Assembly (NCBI RefSeq): GCF_049243985.1
Contig: NC_135384.1
Span: forward strand, 18,348,501-18,412,500
Source of the DNA: Paroedura picta
Taxonomy: Eukaryota; Chordata; Lepidosauria; Squamata; Gekkonidae
Direction: 5' to 3'
Length of the DNA: 64,000 nt
The notes under the pieces were generated by a model. It was not told where the DNA came from and did not search any database. It worked only from the letters and a program-made list of their open reading frames with translations. Position numbers and translations under genes: made by a program. Shown one piece after another: positions 34,601 to 40,019 of the stretch (position 1 is the first letter of the stretch; each line of letters opens with the position of its first letter).

Positions 34601-36762
34601 GTCCTGTCTTAATTTGGCTATTACAGGGAGAAAAAGGAAGGATGATTGTCTGTAGTTTGAAAATATGAGAAGTCAGTTCCATGTTGTAATTCATAAAGCT
34701 GGAAATTAAGTTAGGAAAGGCAATTTCCATAAGCCTCTAAACCAGCCTTTTCCCACTGTTTTATCCCTGAAATATTCTTCAGGCTTTGAGAAACCCCAGA
34801 AGTGGCATAATTGTGCAGAATATGGTTGGGAAGAAGAGCTGTGGCCACACACTCCCTGGGGCCCCTCCCCTTCCCGTCCCCTCCAAGCCCATCATTGACT
34901 TTTTTTGGGGGGGTCAACAGTATATGTATATTAAAAAAACTCCCACCCATTCAAGAAACCATTGCAGGGCCATTGAGAAAGCCTGCTCTAAACTTTAGAA
35001 TCTAAAGAATATTGCCCCAGATTTTGGGCAAGGAACAGCCCAGTTTTTCATATGTATGAGAAAATTATTTGTGAATCCTTGTCAGCTACGTGAAAACTCC
35101 CTTCTACTGAATCAGACCCTTGGTCCATTACTGCCCAGACTGGCAGTGGCTCTCCTGGGTCTCCAGCAAAGGTTTTCACATTACTCACTGCTAGTTCCTT
35201 TAACTGGATTGAACCTGGGACTGTCTGCATGTTAAGCAGATGGTTTTACGCTAAGAGCCTCTTGTGGCGCAGAGTGGTAAGGCAGCAGACATGCAGTCTG
35301 AAAGCTCTGCCCATGAGGCTGGGAGTTCAATCCTAGCAGCCGGCTCAAGGTTGACTCAGCCTTCCATCCTTCCGAGGTTGGTAAAATGAGTACCCAGCTT
35401 GCTGGGGGGTAAAATGGTAATGACTGGGGAAGGCACTGGCAAACCACCCCGTATTGAATCTGACATGAAAACGCTAGAGGGCGTCACCCCAAGGGTCAGA
35501 CATGACCTGGTGCTTGCACAAGGGATACCTTTACCTTTACCTTTTATTACACTGAGCCACAGCCGCTCCCGAGGGGCTGATGAAGGCTGAGCTAGGAATT
35601 AAAACTATTTTGTATCAGGACAAATCAGGTGAAGATCCCAGTATGGAACTAACCTCTTTGGGGGATTTTGTGCTGGTCTCTCACTTATTTATCTCACAGG
35701 AGGGTGGTGAGAATGAAATGGAGGAAGGTACATAATATGCACACTGTCAGAGGTCTTTGGAGGAAAGGCAAAATGAGATGCTACTAGATGGACAGAAGTC
35801 CTAAATGGCCTGGAAGAAAATAGGTCTCACCTAGGCCAGAGTTTTTCCCTATATGGCCTGCTCCCTATGTAACCCTTTCTCCCTATGAGAGCCGGCATGT
35901 TATGGTGGTTAAGAGTGACAGACTCTAATCTGGGAAACGAGTTGGATTCCCCACTTCTCCCCAGGAAGCCAGCTGGGCGAGCTCAGGCCACCCACAACTC
36001 TCTCAGAGCTCTCATTCTCCTTCAGTGGGGGAAGTCCTCCAATATATTTAGTGTGGAGGACTTCGCCCCGCTGAAGAGAAGAAACCTTCACGTAGGCCAA
36101 TGTTTCGTTCTCCTTCAGTGGGGGAAGTCCTCCACACTAAATATATTGGAGGACTTCGCCTCACTGAAGAGAAGAAACATTCAGGTAGGCCAATGTTTCG
36201 GTCTCACCTACCTAACAGGGTGCCTGTGTGGGCAGAGGAACGGTAGGGAGTTGTAAGCCACTTTGAGACTCCAGGTAGTAAAAAGCATGGTACAAAAAGC
36301 CACCTTCTTATTATTGGAGACTCTGTAACATCCCTGTTCCCCACTAATTTGTCTCTGTTTCACTTCAGTACCTGAAGAAGCTTCACACCCAAGAGCGAGC
36401 TGTGGAGGAAGTGAAACTGGCCATTAAACCCTATTACCAGAAAAAGGAGATCACGAAGGAGGAATATAAGGATATCCTGCGCAAGGCCGTCCACAAGGTT
36501 AGAAGGGGCGTGTGCATGTAGAAGGGAATTTTGGGAGCAAAGGGCACAAGATGCTAACTGCTCCTCCTTTTCTGCTCCTGTCTAGATCTGCCACAGCAAG
36601 AGTGGAGAAATCAATCCAGTCAAGGTGAACAACCTGGTGAAGGCCTATGTCCAGCGATACAAGTATTTTCGAAAACATGGGCGCAAGATGGATGAGGAAC
36701 CAGGCCCCCCCAAGGAAATGGGGGGGTTGGACAAGTCTGGCTTACCCATGCCCCCACTCTGA
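7484..36762 (+). CDS. SCAF1: SCAF1, SR-related CTD-associated factor 1 (ten coding exons)
   Basis: SCAF1 is a nuclear SR-like protein thought to link the RNA polymerase II C-terminal repeat domain to pre-mRNA splicing. The coding exons are 7484-7621, 18870-18936, 19408-19535, 19875-19993, 23587-23699, 24988-28224, 30667-30749, 33417-33701, 36369-36497 and 36586-36762. All junctions have GT-AG ends and compatible phases, and the joined frame is 1491 codons plus stop, against about 1312 residues in human from memory. Landmarks in order are [12 protein letters not shown] (residues about 158-169), [11 protein letters not shown] (about 341), [15 protein letters not shown] (about 376), a poly-Glu run (about 397-412), an RS-rich region (about 690-840), [14 protein letters not shown] (about 862), [20 protein letters not shown] (about 1026), [15 protein letters not shown] (about 1184) and a highly conserved C-terminal helical domain (1391-1470), also found in PHRF1-type proteins. 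IRF3 lies tail to tail downstream, as in mammals. Confidence 0.95.
7622..7915. other. SCAF1 intron 2, 5' part, no recognised feature
   Basis: Single-copy-looking intron sequence after the donor. Nothing could be identified. Confidence 0.4.
7916..9150 (-). mobile_element. L2-like LINE, 3' part of the reverse transcriptase region
   Basis: The minus-strand translation gives [38 protein letters not shown] and [20 protein letters not shown], the conserved C-terminal part of L2-type LINE proteins. Further 5' is [18 protein letters not shown] (8774-9022), from the reverse transcriptase. The frame is broken into at least two pieces. The 3' end carries a TTTATATCGTCCTCCCAT-type tail. Two related copies lie at 14222 and 21462 in the same orientation. 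Confidence 0.8.
9223..9555. mobile_element. non-autonomous hAT element, first of an adjacent pair
   Basis: It starts CAGTGGTCCCCAACCTTTTT and ends in a degraded GGTTGGGTATCACCG. It is flanked by perfect 8-bp duplications GTCTAGAG at 9215-9222 and 9556-9563. The interior is a CpG-rich block with many ATGCGCA-type words. The right-hand duplication is shared with the next element. Confidence 0.85.
9647..9664 (-). promoter_or_regulatory. CTCF-type motif (minus strand)
   Basis: On the minus strand the sequence is CACCACCAGGGGGCGCTA, which contains CCACCAGGGGGCGC, a full match to the vertebrate CTCF core motif. Occupancy cannot be inferred from sequence alone. Confidence 0.6.
9704..9721 (+). promoter_or_regulatory. 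CTCF-type motif (plus strand)
   Basis: The plus strand carries CACCACCAGGGGGCGCTA, identical to the word at 9647-9664 but inverted, with a 39-bp spacer. Both lie inside a hAT element in SCAF1 intron 2. Confidence 0.6.
9922..10701. other. SCAF1 intron 2, no recognised feature
   Basis: No gene, RNA or repeat was recognised here. Confidence 0.4.
10702..13401. mobile_element. hAT-like MITE split by a CR1 insertion
   Basis: The left half (10702 to about 10910) begins CAGCCTTTCTCAACTTTTTT and has the family landmarks down to GACCATATATGGTCATA. The right half (about 13309-13401) resumes ATCACCTTATCAATATTTAA and continues with the expected CCTCCAGGGCCATCAAGAAA and GGTTTCACAAAATCCTG. Between them lies a CR1 copy, so the MITE is older than the CR1. 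Confidence 0.7.
10917..13308 (+). mobile_element. CR1 LINE, partial endonuclease plus reverse transcriptase
   Basis: It contains the end of the endonuclease ([35 protein letters not shown]), the linker and the reverse transcriptase with [18 protein letters not shown] and FADDTKLGG. The frame is closed by a stop after GDVPEDWK near 11898 and resumes in the same region to [12 protein letters not shown], ending early at 13155. The 3' end is the CR1 ATTCTATG repeat at about 13290-13308. The first bases of the copy are duplicated in tandem (CTTTCTGACCTGCCTGG twice at 10917-10952). Confidence 0.92.
13402..14221. other. SCAF1 intron 2, no recognised feature except a poly-G tract
   Basis: The only feature seen is a run of G at about 13977-13989. 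No gene or repeat was recognised. Confidence 0.4.
14222..15630 (-). mobile_element. L2-like LINE, interrupted by a SINE
   Basis: It has the same layout as the copy at 7916: CCTGGTGGAAGAGCTTCCTC, a conserved AGCTCATTCCACCAGGT block and [20 protein letters not shown] with [10 protein letters not shown] on the minus strand. It continues to about 15630 and is interrupted by a tRNA-derived SINE at 15152-15442. Frames are heavily broken, so the copy is old. Confidence 0.75.
15152..15442 (-). mobile_element. tRNA-derived SINE inserted in the L2-like LINE
   Basis: On the minus strand it reads from a tRNA-like head (AATGTAGTGGTTAGGAGCAC, then a B-box-like GGTTTGATTCCCC) through CCAAGTTGGGTGACCTTGGG to a tail ending AACTCTTCTTC. 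A local duplication of CTACCAGAAGGAGTCT sits at about 15189-15229. The same SINE family occurs at 21133, 30016, 34077, 35888 and 38003. Confidence 0.8.
15783..15855. repeat. (TTTTGG/TTTGG)n microsatellite
   Basis: A simple repeat of GTTTTGGTTTG units grading into pure GGTTT units. It borders the CR1 3' end at 15886. Confidence 0.95.
15886..18460 (-). mobile_element. CR1 LINE, longest copy, endonuclease to 3' end
   Basis: On the minus strand the copy starts within the endonuclease ([17 protein letters not shown], then [16 protein letters not shown], an endonuclease catalytic block). It runs through the linker, the reverse transcriptase ([18 protein letters not shown]) and the C-terminal part to the CR1 tail at 15886. 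It has several frame breaks, including a small local duplication of CACCATTGAC near 16846-16882 and a deletion near 15980. The 5' boundary at 18460 is approximate. Confidence 0.9.
18461..18869. other. SCAF1 intron 2, 3' part, no recognised feature
   Basis: Includes the polypyrimidine tract and acceptor (TTTTTCCAG) of the next exon. Nothing else was recognised. Confidence 0.5.
18870..18936 (+). CDS. SCAF1: SCAF1 coding exon 2
   Basis: It encodes residues 47-68, [20 protein letters not shown] and EK, matching the mammalian RAIQQAVGSSLQ segment. The acceptor is TTTTTCCAG and the donor G|GTATTG. The exon is in phase 0 and out in phase 1. Confidence 0.9.
18963..19030. mobile_element. hAT MITE fragment (CAGGGGTGGCCA family)
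   Basis: ACCAGGGTGGCCAAGTTGTG followed by GCTCTTCAGATATCCATTGC matches the left end of the element at 3454. No right end or target duplication was found. Confidence 0.45.
19160..19352 (+). mobile_element. 5S rRNA-derived SINE (SINE3 type)
   Basis: The head reads AGCCTGATCTCATCAGATTT followed by AAGCTAAGCAGGGTCAGTCC and GGTATTTGGATGCAAGACC, the internal promoter half of 5S rRNA. The body ends GTCTCTGTAAATTGGCTGCA with a poly-A end. It is inserted in SCAF1 intron 3, upstream of exon 19408. Related copies lie at 44145 and 59245 on the other strand. Confidence 0.8.
19408..19535 (+). CDS. SCAF1: SCAF1 coding exon 3
   Basis: It encodes residues 69-111, [19 protein letters not shown] through RNPSVGE. 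It is the counterpart of the mammalian basic CHGLRWRRCRSPRSE segment. The acceptor is TTTTCAG and the donor GAG|GTATGT, ending in phase 0. Confidence 0.88.
19875..19993 (+). CDS. SCAF1: SCAF1 coding exon 4
   Basis: It encodes residues 112-150 plus two bases of codon 151: [20 protein letters not shown], then [19 protein letters not shown]. It aligns loosely with the mammalian SFLAGLVSVLDPPDTW stretch. The donor TTTA|GTAAGT is strong and leaves phase 2, completed by the T that opens the next exon. An in-frame stop follows immediately if the donor is not used. Confidence 0.82.
20140..20235. repeat. interspersed repeat, class not determined (GAATCCAGTGGCACC family)
   Basis: TTTGAATCCAGTGGCACCGT with AAGACCAATGAAATTTTATT and GTATGAGCTTTCATGTGCAT is a recurrent word set. 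It is also seen at about 24075-24260, 40360-40440, 41594-41690, 52065-52240 and 57269-57392. I do not know its class. Confidence 0.6.
20605..20679. mobile_element. hAT-like MITE, internally deleted
   Basis: A 75-bp element from CAGCCTTTCTCAACCTTTCT to GGCTGAGAAAGCCTG, flanked by GATCAGAT and GATCAGAC. It keeps only the two ends of the family whose longer members are at 34743 and 57520. Confidence 0.7.
21133..21393 (-). mobile_element. tRNA-derived SINE
   Basis: On the minus strand it begins AGCCAGTTTGGTGTAGTGGT and ends in AACCAACTCCTCTTTTTC. It has the same body as the copies at 34077 and 30016, including the GTGACCT-like and AGCTGCTTTGAGATTCCTTA blocks. Confidence 0.8.
21462..23100 (-). 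mobile_element. L2-like LINE with reverse transcriptase remnant
   Basis: The minus-strand translation gives [19 protein letters not shown], the degraded form of the L2 LLDLSAAFDTVNH catalytic block, and then [20 protein letters not shown]. It then runs through the YNPSKTEVL-like and [20 protein letters not shown] blocks to an AT-rich 3' tail at 21462. It contains a poly-G run near 22381-22393. Frames are broken in many places. Confidence 0.75.
23110..23498 (+). mobile_element. CR1 LINE 3' fragment, diverged
   Basis: It starts GTGAGGGAAGGTTGAGGGAC and follows the CR1 C-terminal nucleotide sequence to GGGTTGGACTCAATGGTCTG and a single ATTCTATA. It is clearly more diverged than the copies at 4738 or 10917, so it is an older insertion. 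It ends about 90 bp before the SCAF1 exon at 23587. Confidence 0.85.
23587..23699 (+). CDS. SCAF1: SCAF1 coding exon 5
   Basis: It encodes residues 151-188 ([20 protein letters not shown] then [17 protein letters not shown]). The [11 protein letters not shown] core matches the mammalian LELVAEVRIGD. The acceptor is CCCAAATAG and the donor G|GTATGT. The exon enters in phase 2 and leaves in phase 1. Confidence 0.9.
24075..24260. repeat. interspersed repeat, class not determined
   Basis: GAATTGAATCCAGTAGCATC with AGAGTGCAACAAGTTTCAGG matches the repeat family at 20140. It lies in the intron before the giant SCAF1 exon. Confidence 0.55.
24988..28224 (+). CDS. SCAF1: SCAF1 coding exon 6 (giant exon)
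   Basis: This 3237-bp exon encodes residues 189-1267: the serine-rich stretch, the two DPF repeats ([11 protein letters not shown] and [10 protein letters not shown]), the poly-Glu run from a (GAG)n tract at 25612-25660, the [15 protein letters not shown] block, the RS-rich region with many SKSRSKSKE and SRSRS runs, and the Lys-rich region. The acceptor TCAACAG at 24987 matches the phase-1 donor of the previous exon. The donor GCAT|GTATGT leaves phase 1. In-frame sequence continues only a few codons past the donor. Confidence 0.95.
28225..30015. other. SCAF1 intron after the giant exon, mostly unassigned
   Basis: Apart from a possible hAT-like piece at 29327-29710 (starting CAGCCTTTTTCAGCCTTTTG and ending GGGCCACTGCTCTAC) nothing was recognised here. 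Confidence 0.35.
30016..30273 (-). mobile_element. tRNA-derived SINE
   Basis: On the minus strand it begins AGCCAGCTTGGTGTGGTGGT and carries the B-box-like GGTTTGATTCCCC. It ends AAGCAGCATGTAAGAACCAA. It is a member of the SINE family at 34077. Confidence 0.85.
30330..30410 (-). mobile_element. fragment of a second tRNA-derived SINE family
   Basis: On the minus strand it reads GCCATGGCTCAGTGGGAAAA then GCTTAGCATGCAGAAAG and a TTCAATTCTCAGCATCTCC tail. That is the tRNA-like head of a different SINE, seen also at 35100, 44755 and 45160. Confidence 0.6.
30667..30749 (+). CDS. SCAF1: SCAF1 coding exon 7
   Basis: It encodes residues 1268-1295, [20 protein letters not shown] then ELIQATNQ. This is nearly identical to the mammalian segment and can form a helix. 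The acceptor is CCCACCTAG and the donor CAG|GTATGA. Confidence 0.95.
31215..31262 (+). repeat. direct repeat of about 50 bp, left copy
   Basis: GCCTGCCATTTTGTTGGCAC through CAGTACTTAAAATTTGTCT recurs almost unchanged at 31977-32024. The left copy is followed by a local tandem duplication of about 45 bp, TAGACTGCCCYGT...AAAGGCCACATAT (31262-31350). Confidence 0.85.
31560..31960. repeat. GC-rich block with four consecutive hairpins
   Basis: This is an abruptly GC-rich island in an AT-rich intron. It contains perfect inverted repeats: 22-bp arms with a 7-base loop (31620-31670), 18-bp arms with a 4-base loop (31705-31744), 12-bp arms (31761-31772 and 31798-31809) and 8-bp arms (31906-31913 and 31921-31928). 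It sits between the two copies of a direct repeat of about 50 bp. It is probably a mobile or unstable element of unknown class; no coding potential was found. Confidence 0.6.
31977..32024 (+). repeat. direct repeat of about 50 bp, right copy
   Basis: Matches 31215-31262 with one or two differences (CTTAAGATTT against CTTAAAATTT). Together the copies bracket about 715 bp containing the hairpin block. Confidence 0.85.
32025..32880. other. SCAF1 intron, no recognised feature
   Basis: A short direct repeat (TTTGCACAGCCCAGGCAAAT and its neighbour, 32270-32330) is the only structure seen. Confidence 0.4.
32883..32975 (-). mobile_element. CR1 LINE 3' tail fragment
   Basis: On the minus strand it ends GGGTCCCTTCCAACTGTGAT then TCTATGATTCT, the CR1 terminus. 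The words CCCAGGAGGT and TGCAGGAGGTTGGACTAGAT differ from the young copies, so it belongs to another, older CR1 subfamily. Confidence 0.8.
33417..33701 (+). CDS. SCAF1: SCAF1 coding exon 8
   Basis: It encodes residues 1296-1390, a Pro/Ser-rich linker opening [12 protein letters not shown], with the conserved [14 protein letters not shown] and ending [10 protein letters not shown]. These match the mammalian [15 protein letters not shown] and SSEGRGDTDK. It is in phase 0 at both ends, with donor AAG|GTAACA. Confidence 0.95.
34077..34350 (+). mobile_element. tRNA-derived SINE, best copy
   Basis: It starts AGAGCCAGTTTGGTGTAGTGG (A-box-like) with GGTTCGATTCT (B-box-like) at 34129. The body has AGCTGGGCTCGCC and TGTTGTGGGGAGAGGAA and ends AAGCCGCTTTGAGCCTCCTT with a (TTC)n tail. 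It is in SCAF1 intron 9. Confidence 0.88.
34743..34985. mobile_element. hAT-like MITE (CAGCCTTTCTC family)
   Basis: It begins CAGCCTTTTCCCACTG and ends GAGAAAGCCTG, with perfect 8-bp duplications CTCTAAAC at 34735-34742 and 34986-34993. This copy defines the ends of the family. Confidence 0.85.
35100..35570 (-). mobile_element. second-family tRNA-derived SINE, split by a Sauria SINE
   Basis: The part 35100-35255 carries GAACCTGGGACTGTCTGCAT as the B-box-like region. The head continues after the insertion at about 35546-35570 (CACTGAGCCACAGCC). The split fixes the order: this SINE is older than the Sauria copy inside it. Confidence 0.65.
35256..35545 (+). mobile_element. Sauria-type SINE with BovB-like tail
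   Basis: The head GCCTCTTGTGGCGCAGAGTG with GGGAGTTCAATCC (tRNA A and B boxes) is followed by GGTTGACTCAGCCTTCCATC and ACTGGCAAACCACCCCGTAT. The tail is GGTCAGACATGACCTGGTGC ending ACCTTTACCTTT. This layout is that of the squamate Sauria SINEs, which are thought to be moved by BovB-type LINEs. Confidence 0.8.
35888..36308 (+). mobile_element. tRNA-derived SINE carrying a duplicated foldback insertion
   Basis: The head GAGCCGGCATGTTATGGTGG and the tail (CAGGGTGCCTGTGTGGGCAG, AAGCCACTTTGAGACTCC) belong to the 34077 family. The centre is replaced or interrupted by two 93-bp direct repeats (36015-36107 and 36108-36200). Confidence 0.75.
36015..36200. repeat. tandem pair of 93-bp foldback units with inverted loops
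   Basis: Each unit has a hairpin with arms CTTCAGTGGGGGAAGTCCTCC-like and its reverse complement. The loop of unit 1 is AATATATTTAGTGT (36041-36054). The loop of unit 2 is ACACTAAATATATT (36134-36147), its exact reverse complement. The rest of each unit runs in the same direction. Confidence 0.85.
36369..36497 (+). CDS. SCAF1: SCAF1 coding exon 9
   Basis: It encodes residues 1391-1433, [20 protein letters not shown] then [20 protein letters not shown] and VHK. It is almost identical to mammalian SCAF1 and forms the first half of the conserved C-terminal domain. The acceptor is TTTCACTTCAG and the donor AAG|GTTAGA. Confidence 0.97.
36586..36762 (+). CDS. SCAF1: SCAF1 last coding exon with stop
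   Basis: It encodes residues 1434-1491, [20 protein letters not shown] through [14 protein letters not shown] and a short tail GLPMPPL, then TGA at 36760-36762. The end PMPPL agrees with the mammalian C-terminus. Confidence 0.97.
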   Translation: MCHSKSGEINPVKVNNLVKAYVQRYKYFRKHGRKMDEEPGPPKEMGGLDKSGLPMPPL

Positions 36763-37100
36763 TGGAAGAAATCAAAATAAGGCCCTTTTATGCAAATAGG
36801 CTTGGCGGAGATCCCTCCCCCCTCTCCCCTGGTTGATGTGGGATGTGGACAGAAGGATTGGGATGACTCGTTTTTTTGTTTGGGAAGGGGTGGCATTGGA
36901 GAATGCAGTTCTTGTTCATCTGCTACCTGCCCCCTTGGCCCTCCCCTCTCTGCCCCCAACACTTTCAGCTTTTAGCCACAAAATCGACATGTGTTTTGCC
37001 CTGTAAATACGAGATGGAAATGAATGGGAATAATTTTTAGTTCCACTGCTCTGGAATTCCCCACGATGAATCGGTGGATATTGTTCCTTCTTCCCCTACC
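36763..37100 (+). other. SCAF1: probable SCAF1 3' UTR
   Basis: There is no canonical AATAAA in the first few hundred bases after the stop. AATAAG (36775) and AATAAT (37031) are weak candidates. The block near 36990-37050, TGTAAATACGAGATGGAAAT, has the look of a conserved 3' UTR end. A canonical AATAAA on this strand appears only at 39696, so a long 3' UTR is also possible. Confidence 0.35.
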
Positions 37101-37375
37101 TAGTTTTTATTCATTTAGCATGTTTTTAATTTGATGGTTTGATTGTTGCCCTCCCTCCCCACCTCCACCAGCTGAGAAGCAGCAGTACCGCCTTTGGCTG
37201 ATAGAGTTCGACTTCTTGCCGAGGTTGGGGCAACACCCCCTCTTGCAGGTGTAAGTTTGTCTGTCATACTCCCCCCCCCCCCAATTTCCCTCTCTCCATA
37301 AAACTGCATTTAGCCATCTAAAACTTGGCTCATCTCTGTGATCCTTTTAGGGCAGTGTGTTGTGATACTTTAGAG

Positions 37376-37753
37376 CAGTGGCCCCCACCCCCGGTCCGGG
37401 GACCGGTACCAGTCCATGGATCAGTCAGTACCGGGCCGCGGCTCCTCCTCGTCCTCCTCCCCGGCTGCTGCCTCGGGGGCTGCCCTGCCACTCTGCTGCT
37501 GGCTCACCTTTGGTGCTCTCCAGCGGCCGCTATAGCTGGGGCTCCCCCTCGACGTGACACTCCGCAGCTGCTGCTGGAAGCACCCCCCAGCGGGCGGCAG
37601 GAAGTCAGGGGTGCCGGCGAGAAAGCAAGTGGAGCAGGGGCTCAGGTAGCGGCGACGATGTCCCTCAGCAAAAGACTACCCCCCCCCCCCGGGCCTCAGT
37701 AAAATTGTCAGGCATTGACCGGTCCCTGGTGATAAAATGGCTGGGGACCACTG
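37376..37753. mobile_element. non-autonomous hAT element
   Basis: CAGTGGCCCCCACCCCCGGT to GGCTGGGGACCACTG with perfect flanking duplications CTTTAGAG (37368-37375 and 37754-37761). It has the same family and layout as 973-1321 and 50241-50617. Confidence 0.9.
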
Positions 37754-38002
37754 CTTTAGAGGACTTTTTAGCTTTTGGGGGGCAAGTCTTCCCACTCCAC
37801 CTTTTCCTCCTTACAGACTGTGTTTGCTGCTTTAATCCCCCCCCATTTCCACTGGGGTACCAGCTGTTTTGCAGATATGCTCCCCGTCCTTGAGGTTGTC
37901 CCCAACAGTATATAGAGGCTCCTAAAATTATAACTCCCCCCATTCCCCAGTTTGTCTAGATTTATGGGATGGAAGGGAAGCTCCCTTGTGCATTGGTAGA
38001 GA

Positions 38003-38290
38003 GCCAGCTTGGTGTAGTGGCTAAGAGCGGCACCTCTAATCTGAAGAACTGGGTTTGATTCCCCACCCCTCCACATGCAGCCAGCTGGGTGACCTTGGGC
38101 CAGTTATAGTTCTCAGAGCTCTCTCAGCCCCAGGGTGTCTGTTGTGGGGAGAGGAAGGGAAGGCTGTTGTATGCTCTCCTTCCTTACCACTTTTGAGCCT
38201 GCTACAAACCATTGTTTAATTGTTGGATAGGTTCTTGGGTCACCCAACCCCAGTAGCAGTAGGCCCTTCCTGTTCCTGAGGCCAAGAATA
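38003..38290 (+). mobile_element. tRNA-derived SINE, partial
   Basis: It starts AGAGCCAGCTTGGTGTAGTG with GGGTTTGATTCCCC and GTGACCTTGGGCC. The family body continues to about 38205; the last part is diverged. Confidence 0.75.
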
Positions 38291-39848
38291 TACAATCCAA
38301 ATTTTCCCCTAAAATTGAGGCAGGAAGTCGTTATGGTTAAGGAATATTGGGTAACAACAGGACCTGTGGGGAGGGGGGGAGGCAGGGAGAGAATAAGGCA
38401 GCATCAATTTATGTGCCCATTTTCATGGTTTTAATCATAGTTGTCCCCTCCCCCCTTTTCTTCTTTGGCATCAGAGGAGCTCAGGACCTGGTGCTGTGCC
38501 TAAGCTACTGGGCAGGCTGGCATACCATGGAGGGCACTAGTGGACTAATGGGGTTGAGTTCCCTCCTGGGAAATCAGCTCCTTGGGAGGTCTGGGTCACA
38601 CCTACCCACCGACCTACCAAAAGCCATCACTTGGTGGTGTCTTGTTTGAGAGCAAAAATGCCTTGAATCAGGCCAAACATGTCTTGAAAGCAGGGCGGTG
38701 GGTGTGGGTTAGCATCTGGTTAGAAGGCAGTAATCCTGGCCACAAAGGTGGAATTTAGAGGCAGTCAGTGGGGTGACCGAGTGTTGACTGAAGAGCGTTT
38801 TGAGAAGGGCAGCAAGATTTTGTTTAAAAAGCAGGGGGTGGGGAGAGAAAAGGGGCATTCAGAGCATAACTCAGACCAACTTTGGCCCACAGGCATTCAG
38901 TATGCTAAAGGGAAGCAAAAGGCTGGACTTCAAGGTAGTGGGTAATTTTTGTGGTTCCTGGTAAAATGAACTTAAATAGGATGTGGAAGATGGGCAATAG
39001 CTGTTAAGTACTTGTTTTTGGGTACTATTGCTATTCTTACACTAACCAAACTCCTTTCCACTGTTGGTCTGTTCTTTCCTCCAAATCATAGATTTAAACT
39101 GTAAATCCATACAGTCGCCTCTACCAGGCCCCTGTAAAATAGATTCAGAAGGCTCACTGTTTAAAACTGAGCAACCTAAGTTTGAGGAGTAAGGGAACAG
39201 ATAGGGAAGGGAGGGGGGAGTAGAGAACCAAAAGAAAATTAGGAAAAAAATAATTCTGAGCCCAACATCTAAGAGGTTAGAAACTTTACTGTATTGAATA
39301 AGTAGGAAGCAAAAACTTGAAAACTGCACAGGGAAGAGGAAATTGTACCAAAATGGCAAACTGAACAGAAAAAAAGAAAAATGGAATCAAGAACCTGGAA
39401 GCATCAAGTTAAAGAACTTTAAAAGCAAACAAAGATTATTTTAGAAAACATAATGGTAACCAGGACTTGAAATAACCAAGAGCTGAGATTTGTGAGATTG
39501 ATTTTAATGATCGCCTAACCAAGAACTCATGAACAGTATTAACCAAACTCTCTTCTATACCTTCCCCAAACATACCGAGTACACTAATAGCAGTAGCAAA
39601 ACAAACAAAAAACATTACAGCATGACTGGAAGTGGCCTTGCCTACACTTTGTTTCAGACCGGAAGGGCGTACTACTGACTGGTAATTCTGAAGTAAATAA
39701 AATCAACTGCCCCACTGGAAGTATGACTGAGGAACAGTTGCCATCACCTTAAGGGAGGTGGGCTGCAGCTTGGCTGGCTGAATGGGCGCAGGGGATGGGA
39801 AGGCCCAAAGGAAGAGTGTTGAGTGTGACTGAGAGCCAGTTTGTAGGG
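38291..39848. other. spacer between convergent SCAF1 and IRF3, mostly unassigned
   Basis: No gene or clear repeat was recognised. A minus-strand ATTAAA (about 39502-39507) is a candidate IRF3 poly-A signal, and a plus-strand AATAAA lies at 39696-39701. If both are used, the 3' UTRs of the two genes would overlap. Confidence 0.35.
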
Positions 39849-40019
39849 CTAGCAACTGAACTGTACATCCATCCTCTCCTCCCAGTCTCTCAGTCGCTCC
39901 AGTAAGGTAGAGTCCTGCAGGGAGTCTGATATCCTCAGGTCTGGTTCAGCTCCATTTAACGATGATGCCCCACTTGCCTTGCTCAGTTCGTGGAGTGTTT
40001 CAAAAACCTTGGGGATGAC
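39849..40019 (-). CDS. IRF3: IRF3 last coding exon with pLxIS motif
   Basis: It encodes residues 398-453: [20 protein letters not shown] then [14 protein letters not shown] and a charged tail ending DVQFSC, stop TAG. GASSL matches the human S385/S386 site, and DLRIS matches the pLxIS motif that docks STING, MAVS and TRIF partners. The acceptor is CCCCATCCAG. Confidence 0.93.
   Translation of the reverse strand, partial: VIPKVFETLHELSKASGASSLNGAEPDLRISDSLQDSTLLERLRDWEERMDVQFSC

Noticed and set aside
36015-36200. Possible CRISPR-like array because of regular repeats
   Set aside because: There are only two units, they are adjacent without spacers, and the genome is vertebrate.
30014-36308. tRNA-like A and B boxes at several places
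   Set aside because: They belong to SINE heads; no cloverleaf with a proper anticodon arm was found.
37325-37702. A 125-codon plus-strand frame, with similar frames at 887-1270 and 50376-50582
   Set aside because: The similarity between them is due to all three lying in copies of the same hAT element, not to a gene family.
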